Virus record (IMG/VR): IMGVR_UViG_3300042691_036128
Coordinates: 1-30,805 of that record
Source of the DNA: a virus
DNA: 30,805 bases
Strand: one strand, 5' to 3'
The notes under the pieces: model-generated
Databases searched by the model: none
Seen by the model: the letters and a program-made list of their open reading frames with translations, nothing else
Told to the model about the DNA's origin: nothing
Shown: piece after piece, positions 16,610-25,248 of the stretch
Numbering within the stretch: position 1 is the first letter of the stretch
Layout: every line of letters starts with the position of its first letter
Made by a program: the position numbers and the translations under genes

Positions 16610-17745
16610 TGGAAGCTGATAAATATAGTATATTAATTTCACCCGAAACACTTTCGTCTGATTTTGTTAAGACGTTTTATAGTGCAGATACAAGTAATAG
16701 GGGTTCATTATTTCCTTGTTCTGATGTTGCGTATCCAAGCCAAACGGTTTTATCAATTGAAAGTTACACAGGGTTAACTTATATTTTAAGTGGTGGAACA
16801 GGTGGAACCTCTTTACTCACAGGATTAACAATCCCTGTTGTGTTTACCCAAACTTATAATGACATTGGTTACTACTCTGAGTTTGATGGTTTAATGTACC
16901 AAAAAGATATTGTAACAAATTTCTTGTATTCAGGAGCAAACCAATCAAATCCTTTTGAAGTTGTGTTGTACAACACTTCAGGTGATTTTACTTTAAGTTA
17001 TTTAGATTTTACCACATATAGTGTAGATTGGGGTGATGGACAAATTACTCCACTTACGACTCAATTTTTGAATCATTCTTATGTCGGTGCTGGCAATTAT
17101 ACAATAAGTTTATCAGGTTCAAATCCTTGGGGTACAACAATAATACAAAAACCAATAACAATACCTCTTACAGGAGTTACGGTACCAAACCCAAACGGAG
17201 ACATCGTTTTTGTTCCCCAACAAGGAAATTGGGCTGACATTCCAATATCATACCAATATATTTACCCTTTTGATTCAGACAACACAATACAAGGACAAAC
17301 ATCAAACAATTTCACCAATATACCCTTTTCAATTTCAGGGTTTACAACATCAAAAATACAAGACCTTAAAAGATACGGGTCTATATCATATACTCCTGGA
17401 TACGTTTTTACCAAAAATAATCAAGTGTTTGGTCAAGTTGATTCATTTACACCTGAGTATACTGCCTATACCATTAATAATGTAAACTATTTTGATTTAG
17501 TTGATGGTTCTACATTTTATATAATAAACAGCAGTGGTATAACTGAAAATGATATTGTTGCGTCTGCAATAACTAAAAATGAATACTTGTTAGATTTTGT
17601 GATGGCACCTGAATTACAAACAGATGCATTCATTGAACGGGGAAAGTATTCACCATTTGAAGGACTACAAAGATTAGGAGAAGTGGACAATATTGGTGAT
17701 TTAGTAAGATACGGGTACGGATATTTCAACCTAAGAACAACTTAA
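16609..17745 (+). CDS. PKD-domain structural protein (378 aa)
   Basis: A tail-module protein with one PKD domain at about residues 120-185: YSVDWGDG (137-144), the domain hallmark, then NHSYVGAGNYTISLSG (155-170). PKD folds are Ig-like beta-sandwiches used as spacers or for protein and sugar contacts on exposed proteins. The C-terminus (FIERGKYSPFEGLQRLGEVD, then LVRYGYGYFNL) is compact and charged, unlike the rest, and may dock on the baseplate. Start ATG overlaps the previous TAA by one base. Whether the PKD domain is surface-exposed cannot be told from the sequence. Confidence 0.75.
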   Translation: MEADKYSILISPETLSSDFVKTFYSADTSNRGSLFPCSDVAYPSQTVLSIESYTGLTYILSGGTGGTSLLTGLTIPVVFTQTYNDIGYYSEFDGLMYQKDIVTNFLYSGANQSNPFEVVLYNTSGDFTLSYLDFTTYSVDWGDGQITPLTTQFLNHSYVGAGNYTISLSGSNPWGTTIIQKPITIPLTGVTVPNPNGDIVFVPQQGNWADIPISYQYIYPFDSDNTIQGQTSNNFTNIPFSISGFTTSKIQDLKRYGSISYTPGYVFTKNNQVFGQVDSFTPEYTAYTINNVNYFDLVDGSTFYIINSSGITENDIVASAITKNEYLLDFVMAPELQTDAFIERGKYSPFEGLQRLGEVDNIGDLVRYGYGYFNLRTT

Positions 17746-17760
17746 AAAAAGAATATAAAC

Positions 17761-17775
17761 TATTTATAAAATAAA
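17761..17775 (+). promoter_or_regulatory. TATTTATAAAATAAA motif upstream of the 302-aa gene
   Basis: This 15-base sequence is repeated exactly at 24772-24786. Its TATTTATA core ends 10 bases before the ATG. The exact repetition in two short intergenic gaps supports a regulatory role, probably promoter or ribosome-entry. Confidence 0.4.
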
Positions 17776-17778
17776 AAA

Positions 17779-18687
17779 ATGGCATTAGGAACATATGGTA
17801 TCACAAGACCTGCAGATGTATCACCAGATGATGTAGATGTAATATTACATTATACTGAATCAAGAGATGTTACGACTAATTTTACTTTAAAGAAGTTAAA
17901 TTCAAGAAGTATATTGACTCCTTATTTTCATAACGCACAAACTGGCGGTAATGCTAACGTTGAAATACTTGGTGGTTTATATTCTCTTAAATTACCAGCA
18001 TCTGAATTTAATAAAAAAGGAATCTATACGGTTTATTTAAGACCTGCTGAAATAAGAACAACAATAAGTGATTGTGGTGTGCTATCGTCACTACCAAACG
18101 TAAAAGGTATTGTAATCAATCTCAATCAAGTACCTGCGGTATTTAGAAATAAATTTACAAATCAGGGTTTAGTTGGATTTAGAGTTGAATATTTAAATCA
18201 AGACGGAACTAAAATACCTAATTTTTATAGAATTGTAACATCTTCATTTTTTTGTGAACCTGTTGTAACCGAACAAGTAAACTCATCACAGAAATCTATC
18301 AGATATAGATATGTTGAGGGAGGAAGTGATTTAGTTTTTTGTACACTTTCACCATCATCATCACCAACTAACAAACCAAATGCAACACCTTTCATTGGTC
18401 AACCTAATCAAAATATTATAGTAACAAATACTTTTTTTAATCCAATTACAATAGATATCCAAATGGCGGATTACGATATTGATACGTTGGCGATTGCCCT
18501 TTATGGGAACCAAACCAAGAGTATTGAAGACGGCATCTACACTCTTTATGATAGTGCTGGAAATATATATAAACAATATAACTTATTTGAAGTCAGAGAT
18601 AACTTTAATGAATTACTTTATGAAGTAAGACAAGATAGAGGAAATAATATAGACTTTAGTAAAAACTTTACAAATATTATTAGTTAA
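17779..18687 (+). CDS. Putative structural protein (302 aa), unknown
   Basis: Not recognised. Begins MALGTYGITRPADVSPDDVD and is beta-rich throughout, with no catalytic or membrane signature. A Ser/Pro/Asn stretch (LSPSSSPTNKPNATPF, about residues 190-205) may be a flexible linker between an N-terminal and a C-terminal domain; the latter ends in a charged EVRDNFNELLYEVRQDRG helix-like segment. It is preceded by the TATTTATA motif and is coupled to the next gene by a one-base TAATG overlap. Probably a small tail or neck component. Confidence 0.7.
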   Translation: MALGTYGITRPADVSPDDVDVILHYTESRDVTTNFTLKKLNSRSILTPYFHNAQTGGNANVEILGGLYSLKLPASEFNKKGIYTVYLRPAEIRTTISDCGVLSSLPNVKGIVINLNQVPAVFRNKFTNQGLVGFRVEYLNQDGTKIPNFYRIVTSSFFCEPVVTEQVNSSQKSIRYRYVEGGSDLVFCTLSPSSSPTNKPNATPFIGQPNQNIIVTNTFFNPITIDIQMADYDIDTLAIALYGNQTKSIEDGIYTLYDSAGNIYKQYNLFEVRDNFNELLYEVRQDRGNNIDFSKNFTNIIS

Positions 18688-21600
18688 TGGCAAACAAGAT
18701 ATTCTTTCCACCGGGAGGGGTTAAAACATTTTCTGATAACCTTGTAGGATTCCAAATTGTGGATGGGGGTGGACTTACGCAAGGAAACTTTGAATTTACA
18801 ACTGCAATTTATGAAAAAACAAATAGAAGTTTTGACAATGGTGTTTTTTCAGACCCATATACTTTAGAGAATCTCAAAATAGATAACATACAAGAAACCA
18901 AAAAATTAATTGAAAACACATTTAAAGTTTACCCAAACTTTGATATTGCCGAAATTACTAGTTTTTCTTTATATGGTTCACTATCAAAAAGACTTTCAAG
19001 TTCAATAATCAATATCATAAATAAGTTTCCAGCGGCAATACAAGTTAACCAAAGACAACAATCAGGTTTATATACAGGAAACACAGCTTTCAACATTCAG
19101 TATGATAGGGTAAACGATGAAACTAACTTTGATTGTGATTTGGGGTTATTTTTCAATCCGTTTGGTATTGATTGCTCAGTAAATGCCCAAAGAAACATTG
19201 GAACAAATCCTTTCGGTGTAAGTAAATACCGAGACCTTACAACATACTTTGAAAATTATGCGGTTTATTTCAGGGACTTAGTAAAAGGATATGATATTGT
19301 TGATATTGTACCAACACCGACAATGACTGGTGGTACTTTGAATGTCACAATAAAAGGGGAAATGTTCCCACAACAAACAGCAAGTACTTTCACCTTAATA
19401 ATAAAACCAAATAATCTAAAAACAGATGAGGTTTTTACAAATGATTTTGATGAAATTGAAAAATATCTATTAAATAGGCAAAGTGTTCCAATATATACCG
19501 CCGCGTTTTCTTATCCTGATTATGATTCAGATGGTAAGTACACAATTTATAACAAGAATTTGACTTGGCCAATAGGTGATAACTGGAACATATCAATTGA
19601 AGGTCAATTATTTACTCAATACATTAATAACTTACAACTTGTTGGTGAAAAATTAGATGAATATAAAACAAATCTAATAAGTAGATTCTTAATCACGGGT
19701 TCATTCAAAGAGTTTGATACCCCCGACCAAAAAATAGAAAAAGTCTTACAAATTTATGGTAGAGGTTTTGATGAGGTTAAAAAATTCATTGATGCGTTGG
19801 CAAATATGAACTCAGTTAACTATAATGTTAAAAACGACATACCATCACAATTACTTACCAATTTAGCACAAACTTTAGGTATTAATAGTAATATATCACC
19901 TATAACCAACACAGGATTTCTTGATTCAGTTTTTGACCCAAATGCAAAACAAATATATCCTGGACAAAGTATTACTGACACCCCAACTGAAATTAATTAT
20001 CAATATTATAGAAACGTTATCTTGAATGCGGCATATATGTTCAAGACAAAAGGTACGAGACAATCTTTAGAATATGTTATGAGATTCATCGGAGCACCTG
20101 ATGCATTACTTGAAATGAATGAAGTAATTTATGTCGCAGACACAAAAGTTAACTATGACGATTTCTATGAACAATATTGTAAAATATCAGGCGGAACTAC
20201 ATATGTTGAAGTACCTCAGTTAGACCCAAATAATACTTTTAGTTTAATGGGTGTGACTTATACGGGATACACAACTACAGGTTTCATAAAATTAGTTGAC
20301 AATAGTATTGAAGACTACGGAATAGATAGTGAAGGATTTCCAACAAGTCCCGCACAAACTGATAGTACATTCTTTCAACAAGGTGCTGGATGGTTTGAAC
20401 AAACACCTGAACACAGGTCAGGTGAGGTTTTTGATAATGAAAATTCATCATTTAACCCGACAAACCCATATGCAGTAACTACTTTAAAACCATTTACCTA
20501 TGGTCAAGAATATATGGATAAATTCCGTAAATTTCCTGATATTGGTGAAGGTTACACATTGACAAGAATTGCGGATAATAAAAAATCTTGGGCAGTTAAT
20601 GACGTTGGTACAAGAAAAGACGGGGCAAATTTTAACGGGGTTGATTATAAAGTTACTAATGATAAGTTAGTAATTAATTCCAAAAATATAGAACTATATA
20701 CAAATGTAGGTCAAGGTATTACTTATGATATTTGGGATATGTCTGTTAGACTAAACTACCCAATACCAAGTTCAGGACTTACTGCTCCATATCCATATCC
20801 TGGTAATGTTGATTGGACAAAAATCAACCCAAAACCAAACGAAAAAACATTCTTTGAATTTGCACAATCTTTTTATAATAATTTTATAAATGTAAGAAAT
20901 AGACAAACAATCTTTGATGGGAAAACAGGTGGGTACCCAACTTTGCAATCTGTTTTTTGGAGATACTTACAATCTGAACAAACCGTAGGGTTGATTTCAA
21001 ATAAGTACACTTATCAAAAAATGATTGATTTCACTTTAGGTTTGGGTGACCATTGGCAAAGATTATTAGAACAAGTTGTTCCTGGTACGACTTTATGGTT
21101 AACAGGTCAAAAAATGGAAAACTCCATCTTCCACAGACAAAAATTTGTTTGGAGAAGACAAAGAGGTTGTACATTTATGCCTGTAAGTTGTATCCCGTGT
21201 CAGTACAATGGAGAACCATTTAGTTATGATTGTATTGACCAAACTTTGAGTTGTGATGTAAGTACTGATGGTTCAGGTATTTTATCATATGCGATTTCGG
21301 GAACTTTGAATGAAAGTGGATTTACCCAAAACGATTGTGATTTAAATTCTATTGTTACAAATTGGTATATTGATTTGAGATTAGATTCTCAAGTTTTAAT
21401 ACAAGGATTGTTTTATACTGGGTATGGGATGATGGACTATCCGACACCAACACAAATAATAAATGCGATTAATAACAATCTTACTAATTTATATAACTAT
21501 GGGTTGAATTATTACTTTGCTGGAAATACACTTGTAATAAGTAACTCAACTTGTTATGATGACTTCACAAATAGTACTTTGTATTTGAATATAGGTGTTG

Positions 21601-21866
21601 ATTTACAAATTAATTGTGTTCAACCTGTCGCAACAACTCCAACCCCCACACCTACTCCAACACCTACTCCAACCCCGTGCGTAAATACATTATATGCGGT
21701 AACATTTAACGCACCGGGAGGTACTTACGAAACGTATGATTGTAATGGTAACCCATCAACAAGTAGTTATTTGGGTGCTGGAACATTTAATGTTTGTTCT
21801 TCACAGATGATAACAAGTACATCACCAAGATTTGTATCCGCAATAAACGCAGGACTTTGTCCATAA
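18687..21866 (+). CDS. Tail/baseplate protein with P2 gpI-like segment and C-terminal TP linker module (1059 aa)
   Basis: A large structural protein. Around residues 439-470 a YRNVILNAAYMFKTKGTRQS segment, running into LEYVMRFIGAP, resembles the conserved helix of the P2 gpI/tail protein I family, whose members sit at the baseplate edge and carry fibres. Before it lies a helical region (DEYKTNLISRFL, VLQIYGRGFDEVKKFIDAL). Residues about 847-976 form a Cys-containing domain that has a relative in the next gene. A Thr-Pro tract (983-997) then leads to a 62-residue Cys module (YETYDCNGN) at the C-terminus. The layout suggests a baseplate-anchored protein with an added exposed module. A gp7-like role in T4 terms (1032 aa) is possible but not shown. 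Confidence 0.72.
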   Translation: MANKIFFPPGGVKTFSDNLVGFQIVDGGGLTQGNFEFTTAIYEKTNRSFDNGVFSDPYTLENLKIDNIQETKKLIENTFKVYPNFDIAEITSFSLYGSLSKRLSSSIINIINKFPAAIQVNQRQQSGLYTGNTAFNIQYDRVNDETNFDCDLGLFFNPFGIDCSVNAQRNIGTNPFGVSKYRDLTTYFENYAVYFRDLVKGYDIVDIVPTPTMTGGTLNVTIKGEMFPQQTASTFTLIIKPNNLKTDEVFTNDFDEIEKYLLNRQSVPIYTAAFSYPDYDSDGKYTIYNKNLTWPIGDNWNISIEGQLFTQYINNLQLVGEKLDEYKTNLISRFLITGSFKEFDTPDQKIEKVLQIYGRGFDEVKKFIDALANMNSVNYNVKNDIPSQLLTNLAQTLGINSNISPITNTGFLDSVFDPNAKQIYPGQSITDTPTEINYQYYRNVILNAAYMFKTKGTRQSLEYVMRFIGAPDALLEMNEVIYVADTKVNYDDFYEQYCKISGGTTYVEVPQLDPNNTFSLMGVTYTGYTTTGFIKLVDNSIEDYGIDSEGFPTSPAQTDSTFFQQGAGWFEQTPEHRSGEVFDNENSSFNPTNPYAVTTLKPFTYGQEYMDKFRKFPDIGEGYTLTRIADNKKSWAVNDVGTRKDGANFNGVDYKVTNDKLVINSKNIELYTNVGQGITYDIWDMSVRLNYPIPSSGLTAPYPYPGNVDWTKINPKPNEKTFFEFAQSFYNNFINVRNRQTIFDGKTGGYPTLQSVFWRYLQSEQTVGLISNKYTYQKMIDFTLGLGDHWQRLLEQVVPGTTLWLTGQKMENSIFHRQKFVWRRQRGCTFMPVSCIPCQYNGEPFSYDCIDQTLSCDVSTDGSGILSYAISGTLNESGFTQNDCDLNSIVTNWYIDLRLDSQVLIQGLFYTGYGMMDYPTPTQIINAINNNLTNLYNYGLNYYFAGNTLVISNSTCYDDFTNSTLYLNIGVDLQINCVQPVATTPTPTPTPTPTPTPCVNTLYAVTFNAPGGTYETYDCNGNPSTSSYLGAGTFNVCSSQMITSTSPRFVSAINAGLCP
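21633..21677 (+). repeat. Thr-Pro coding microsatellite
   Basis: A run of ACN-CCN codons encodes (Thr-Pro)7 after an extra Thr. It is a flexible linker between the body of the 1059-aa protein and its C-terminal Cys module. Similar tracts occur in the gene at 28559-30190. Confidence 0.9.
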
Positions 21867-21877
21867 AAATTTAGAAT

Positions 21878-24265
21878 ATGTCTTTTGCATGTGTTTCAGG
21901 TCAAACAACAGGGGCTTATAGTTACACCGACTGTTGTGGTATATTAAGAAAAGGAATATCTTTTGGCGAAAGTATTTGTTTAGATGAGGGGTTTACCGGT
22001 TCATCAACAGGTGTTTACATTGCTACAGGTGTTACTTGTACTCAAAACTGCACACAAGGAAACTTAGGATACACTTTTAGTGTGACTGGATTATGTTCGG
22101 CGTCAAGTGGAACAACAATAATAACACCATTTGGAGGAACACCACCATATACTATTGATAATGTCTCACCTGGGTCAATAAGTGCTCAAACAAGTACAGG
22201 TTCTATGACCTTTACAGGTTTAACAGGTGGTACTTATGTTTTTAGGTTGAATGATAGTTTAGGGTTACAAAACAATGAAATATATATAAATGTTTATATT
22301 GGTGATTGTTATAACGCGAGTATTGATGCTAGTGGAACTAATTGTGGTCAAGATGATGGTATTCTATCAATATCTGCGATTACTTCAGGTGCTCCATACA
22401 ATATTGTTCTATACAAAGATGGTAATTACTACGATAATCAAACAACAAACACAATGCCGTTTGATTTTGTCGGGTTACCAAGTGGGGTATATAATGCAAT
22501 TTTATACGATTCAAGTTCAACAACCGCATCAACAGGAAATGCTTTAATAATAACAAGTACTACAATAAATTTTGGTTTTTGGAAAGTAGATACTTCTAAT
22601 TGTGTAATTGATAAAGGTAAATTGTCGGTTACAGGAGTAACGGGTACTGGTCCTTATACTTATTTGTGGAGTAATGGTGAAACGGGACAAACAATAACAG
22701 GACTAACCATTGGGACTTATAGTTGTACTGTGACTGATATTTCTGGATGCACACTAACCCAATCTGAATATGTTGGTGTTGCCGACCCTTTAGGTATAGG
22801 GTTATTGTCGGCATCTACCCCAAGTTGTTTTACATCTGATGGTAGTTTAACATATTTTTTAACAGGTGGAACTGCTCCATTTTATTTTTCAGCATCAACG
22901 GGGCAAGTTGGTTTTACTCTTTCAAATCAATTCACATTAACAAATCTTTCTGCGGGAAGTTACTTAGTAAATGTAAGAGATGCCAATTTCTGTGAAGTAA
23001 CTTTACCTGGATATTTGACATCAGTTAACGGATTTAGTGTTGTTGATACCATTGTAACAAATTCTAATTGCAATCAAAGTAACGGAAGTGTATATGTAGA
23101 AATAAATGGATTGAATGGGGTTTATACCTATTCATTGTCAGGACAAGCAACAAATACATTATATACTGACACCAGCCTCAATCAATCGTATACTTTTCCA
23201 TTTTTACCAAATGATACATATGAACTAACAATTTCAGGTGCGGGTACTCAATGTGTTTACACAACTACCATCAATTTAAATTCCTTACAGAAGTTTTCAG
23301 TTTCAGCAACAACAAGTGGGTCAACTTGCGGAGGAACTAATGGTTTTGCAAATATTTCAGTTAGTAGTGGATATACGGGTGTTTTGAGTTATGTTTTAAG
23401 TAATGGTGATAGTTTAATTAATACAACAACCACGGCTGTTACGTATAATAATTTAATCGCAGGTTCATACACTATAACAGTAACTGACGGTTCAGGTTGT
23501 TCTGTCACTGAACCATTTACTATAATAACTGCTGGTCAGTTAATTACCGCTTTACAAACAACTAATTGTGTCAATGGAAATGATGGTGCTGCTGAAGTTT
23601 TAGTTTATGGAGGTGAACCTACGTTTAACTATAATTGGTCAAATGGACAAACAGGCTCAACCGTGAGCGGGTTAAGTTCTGGTAATTACTATGTTGAAAT
23701 TACTGATAGTAATGGGTGTTATAACATTCAGTATTTTGAAATTAAATGTGTTGGAACACTAACAACATCCTATCAATTGTTCAATCTTTGTAATGACACT
23801 TTTACAACGACGGTAGGAACTAAAAGAGGGTTTTTTGAAATGTTAAATGAAGGATATATTGATATTACTTCAGGTATTACTGGTTGCCAACTTTCAGGTT
23901 CAGTATTTACTTGTGAAATAGAAATTAGTTGCCCTGATTCAGGTTCTACCACATATTCAGTACCTTTTTACACTGGAACAACATTAACTGATATCCCACA
24001 AGATACTTTATGGCAGACAACAATTGAAAGTATTTTAAGTTCAGCAACAACAATAAGTAGTTATTCTATAGACCTATTAAATAACACTTTACAAATATTA
24101 TCAAACTGTAGTGGTGATTATGACCCACTTTCTGATTGTACAATATATCTTAGACTCAAAATTGATTATACTGTTAGTTGTAATGATTGTGGAACTACCT
24201 TTATTTTAACAGAAGATAGTTACTACTTGATAACTGAAGATGGGTTTCAATTAATATATGCCTAG
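21878..24265 (+). CDS. Adhesin-like protein with seven SprB-type repeats (795 aa)
   Basis: A likely host-recognition protein. An N-terminal Cys module (GAYSYTDCCG, residues 1-60) is followed by seven units of about 70-85 residues: 64-142, 144-227, 232-303, 305-383, 386-468, 472-551 and 554-624. Each has the SprB repeat pattern: an early NC or SC, a Gly-rich GGTPPYT-type turn, a GLxxGxY strand and a late Asp-x-x-Gly-Cys. The third (YLWSNGETGQTITGLTIGTY) and seventh (YNWSNGQTGSTVSGLSSGNY) are closest to the consensus. SprB repeats are known from the Flavobacterium gliding adhesin. Residues 625-770 form a domain shared with the preceding gene. The tail ends in a two-fold TED motif (ILTEDSYYLITEDGFQL). 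It overlaps the next gene by 8 bases. No signal peptide, so it is phage structural rather than secreted. Confidence 0.85.
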   Translation: MSFACVSGQTTGAYSYTDCCGILRKGISFGESICLDEGFTGSSTGVYIATGVTCTQNCTQGNLGYTFSVTGLCSASSGTTIITPFGGTPPYTIDNVSPGSISAQTSTGSMTFTGLTGGTYVFRLNDSLGLQNNEIYINVYIGDCYNASIDASGTNCGQDDGILSISAITSGAPYNIVLYKDGNYYDNQTTNTMPFDFVGLPSGVYNAILYDSSSTTASTGNALIITSTTINFGFWKVDTSNCVIDKGKLSVTGVTGTGPYTYLWSNGETGQTITGLTIGTYSCTVTDISGCTLTQSEYVGVADPLGIGLLSASTPSCFTSDGSLTYFLTGGTAPFYFSASTGQVGFTLSNQFTLTNLSAGSYLVNVRDANFCEVTLPGYLTSVNGFSVVDTIVTNSNCNQSNGSVYVEINGLNGVYTYSLSGQATNTLYTDTSLNQSYTFPFLPNDTYELTISGAGTQCVYTTTINLNSLQKFSVSATTSGSTCGGTNGFANISVSSGYTGVLSYVLSNGDSLINTTTTAVTYNNLIAGSYTITVTDGSGCSVTEPFTIITAGQLITALQTTNCVNGNDGAAEVLVYGGEPTFNYNWSNGQTGSTVSGLSSGNYYVEITDSNGCYNIQYFEIKCVGTLTTSYQLFNLCNDTFTTTVGTKRGFFEMLNEGYIDITSGITGCQLSGSVFTCEIEISCPDSGSTTYSVPFYTGTTLTDIPQDTLWQTTIESILSSATTISSYSIDLLNNTLQILSNCSGDYDPLSDCTIYLRLKIDYTVSCNDCGTTFILTEDSYYLITEDGFQLIYA
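22067..23749 (+). repeat. Seven tandem SprB-like protein repeats
   Basis: This stretch encodes the seven repeats of the adhesin. The copies are diverged at DNA level, with no long identical blocks between units 3 and 7 on inspection. They are therefore old or diversifying rather than freshly duplicated. Confidence 0.8.
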
Positions 24266-24470
24266 TCAAATAAGTATTTCAGGAGTAACAGGAGGGACAC
24301 CACCATTAACTATTTATCTTTGTGACGAATACGGAAATAATTGTTACCCAATAAGTGTAACAGGAGGTACTTATACTTTGAACACCTTTTACTCGTCTGC
24401 AAGTACCTTGATGGTTAAGAGTATTGATAGTACTGGTTGTGAATATTTTGAATTAGTAAATTGTAGTTAA
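24258..24470 (+). CDS. Single SprB-like repeat protein (70 aa)
   Basis: A 70-residue protein equal to one repeat unit: GVTGGTPPLTIYLCDEYGNN with Cys at the CD position, a second Cys shortly after, and IDSTGCEYFELVNC at the end. It is a relative of the proteins at 24472-24759 and 30192-30473. Start ATG overlaps the adhesin stop by 8 bases (ATGCCTAG), so it is probably made in proportion to the adhesin. It may be a stand-alone cap or an accessory subunit of the fibre; the function is unknown. Confidence 0.75.
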   Translation: MPSQISISGVTGGTPPLTIYLCDEYGNNCYPISVTGGTYTLNTFYSSASTLMVKSIDSTGCEYFELVNCS

Positions 24471-24471
24471 T

Positions 24472-24759
24472 ATGATAATAGAAATAACAGGAGTAACAAG
24501 TGGTCAGTCTCCATATGATTTTTTTATATGTGATGTAACAAACACAGCCTGTTTTTTTGTTTCAGGTAATACAACATTTCCAGGTACAGTGTCTTTCGAT
24601 ACTGAAAATTACTTTCCTAACATTGATATTTTATATTTGAGGGCAATTGATGCAAATGGATGTGTATTTTTACAATTATTAGATTGTGGAACGTATAAAA
24701 TATTTCAGGACGATAATTTTTTCTTATTTATGGATGGATTAAATTATTTGTTCCAATAA
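24472..24759 (+). CDS. Single SprB-like repeat protein with C-terminal FQD/FMDG tail (95 aa)
   Basis: A 95-residue relative of the preceding gene: ITGVTSGQSPYDFFICDVTN, a Cys about seven residues later, and AIDANGCVFLQLLDC. It adds a C-terminal tail KIFQDDNFFLFMDGLNYLFQ made of two similar units (FQD-x4 and FMD-x4). The same tail closes the protein at 30192-30473. The gene starts one base after the previous stop. The tail may be a beta-hairpin used for assembly onto the fibre or baseplate; that is inference. Confidence 0.75.
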   Translation: MIIEITGVTSGQSPYDFFICDVTNTACFFVSGNTTFPGTVSFDTENYFPNIDILYLRAIDANGCVFLQLLDCGTYKIFQDDNFFLFMDGLNYLFQ

Positions 24760-24771
24760 CATAATTAATAG

Positions 24772-24786
24772 TATTTATAAAATAAA
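24772..24786 (+). promoter_or_regulatory. TATTTATAAAATAAA motif directly before a fibre gene
   Basis: The second exact copy of the 15-base sequence found at 17761-17775. It abuts the ATG at 24787. If the TATTTATA core were a -10 element, transcription would start at or next to the start codon, giving a nearly leaderless message. Confidence 0.4.
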
Positions 24787-25248
24787 ATGCCGGTTAATCA
24801 GTATCTAACAGATAGGAATTTTGTTGCTAGCTCAGCGTTAACAATGACTTCACAAGTTCACATAGTTGTGACTGGTGATACTTCACAAAATCCTGCGGGT
24901 TCATCGTATAAATCAAACCTTGAGCAAATAAATAATTTGTTTGAGTCAATGCCGAGTCTTTTGTATTATAAAACAACATCTATTACTGGTGCGACAGAAA
25001 ATATAAATTATAACTATAATTATTACGGAGTGACATTCTCAGGGAATTGTGGCATTACACTACCAAACCCAACAGGAAAAGACGGATTTACATTTAAAAT
25101 AAAAGATGAGAGAGGAACGTCCGTAACATATCCCATAACTATAACACCATCTTTTGGTTTGATTGACGGAAGCGGTTCTGTAATAATGAACATAAACTTT
25201 ATGTCACTTTCATTTGTGGCAAGAAATAATAATTGGTGGTTAATATGA
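24787..25248 (+). CDS. Short tail-fibre protein (153 aa) with GDTSQNPAGSS N-terminal module
   Basis: Residues about 15-50 (HIVVTGDTSQNPAGSSYKSN plus a short helix) form a module that recurs at the start of the truncated gene at 30496. The rest (GITLPNPTGKDGFTFKIKDE, then PITITPSFGLIDGSGSV and a final NNWWLI) matches the small beta domain seen at the tip of many phage fibres, with its LP, IKDE, IDG and closing Trp positions. The protein is probably a short fibre or fibre tip. The stop overlaps the next start as ATGA. Confidence 0.75.
   Translation: MPVNQYLTDRNFVASSALTMTSQVHIVVTGDTSQNPAGSSYKSNLEQINNLFESMPSLLYYKTTSITGATENINYNYNYYGVTFSGNCGITLPNPTGKDGFTFKIKDERGTSVTYPITITPSFGLIDGSGSVIMNINFMSLSFVARNNNWWLI

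Noticed and set aside
25233-25244. Earlier non-ATG start for the DAFGRLR protein
   Set aside because: The ATG at 25245 makes a standard ATGA overlap; the earlier start only adds four codons from the previous gene's end.
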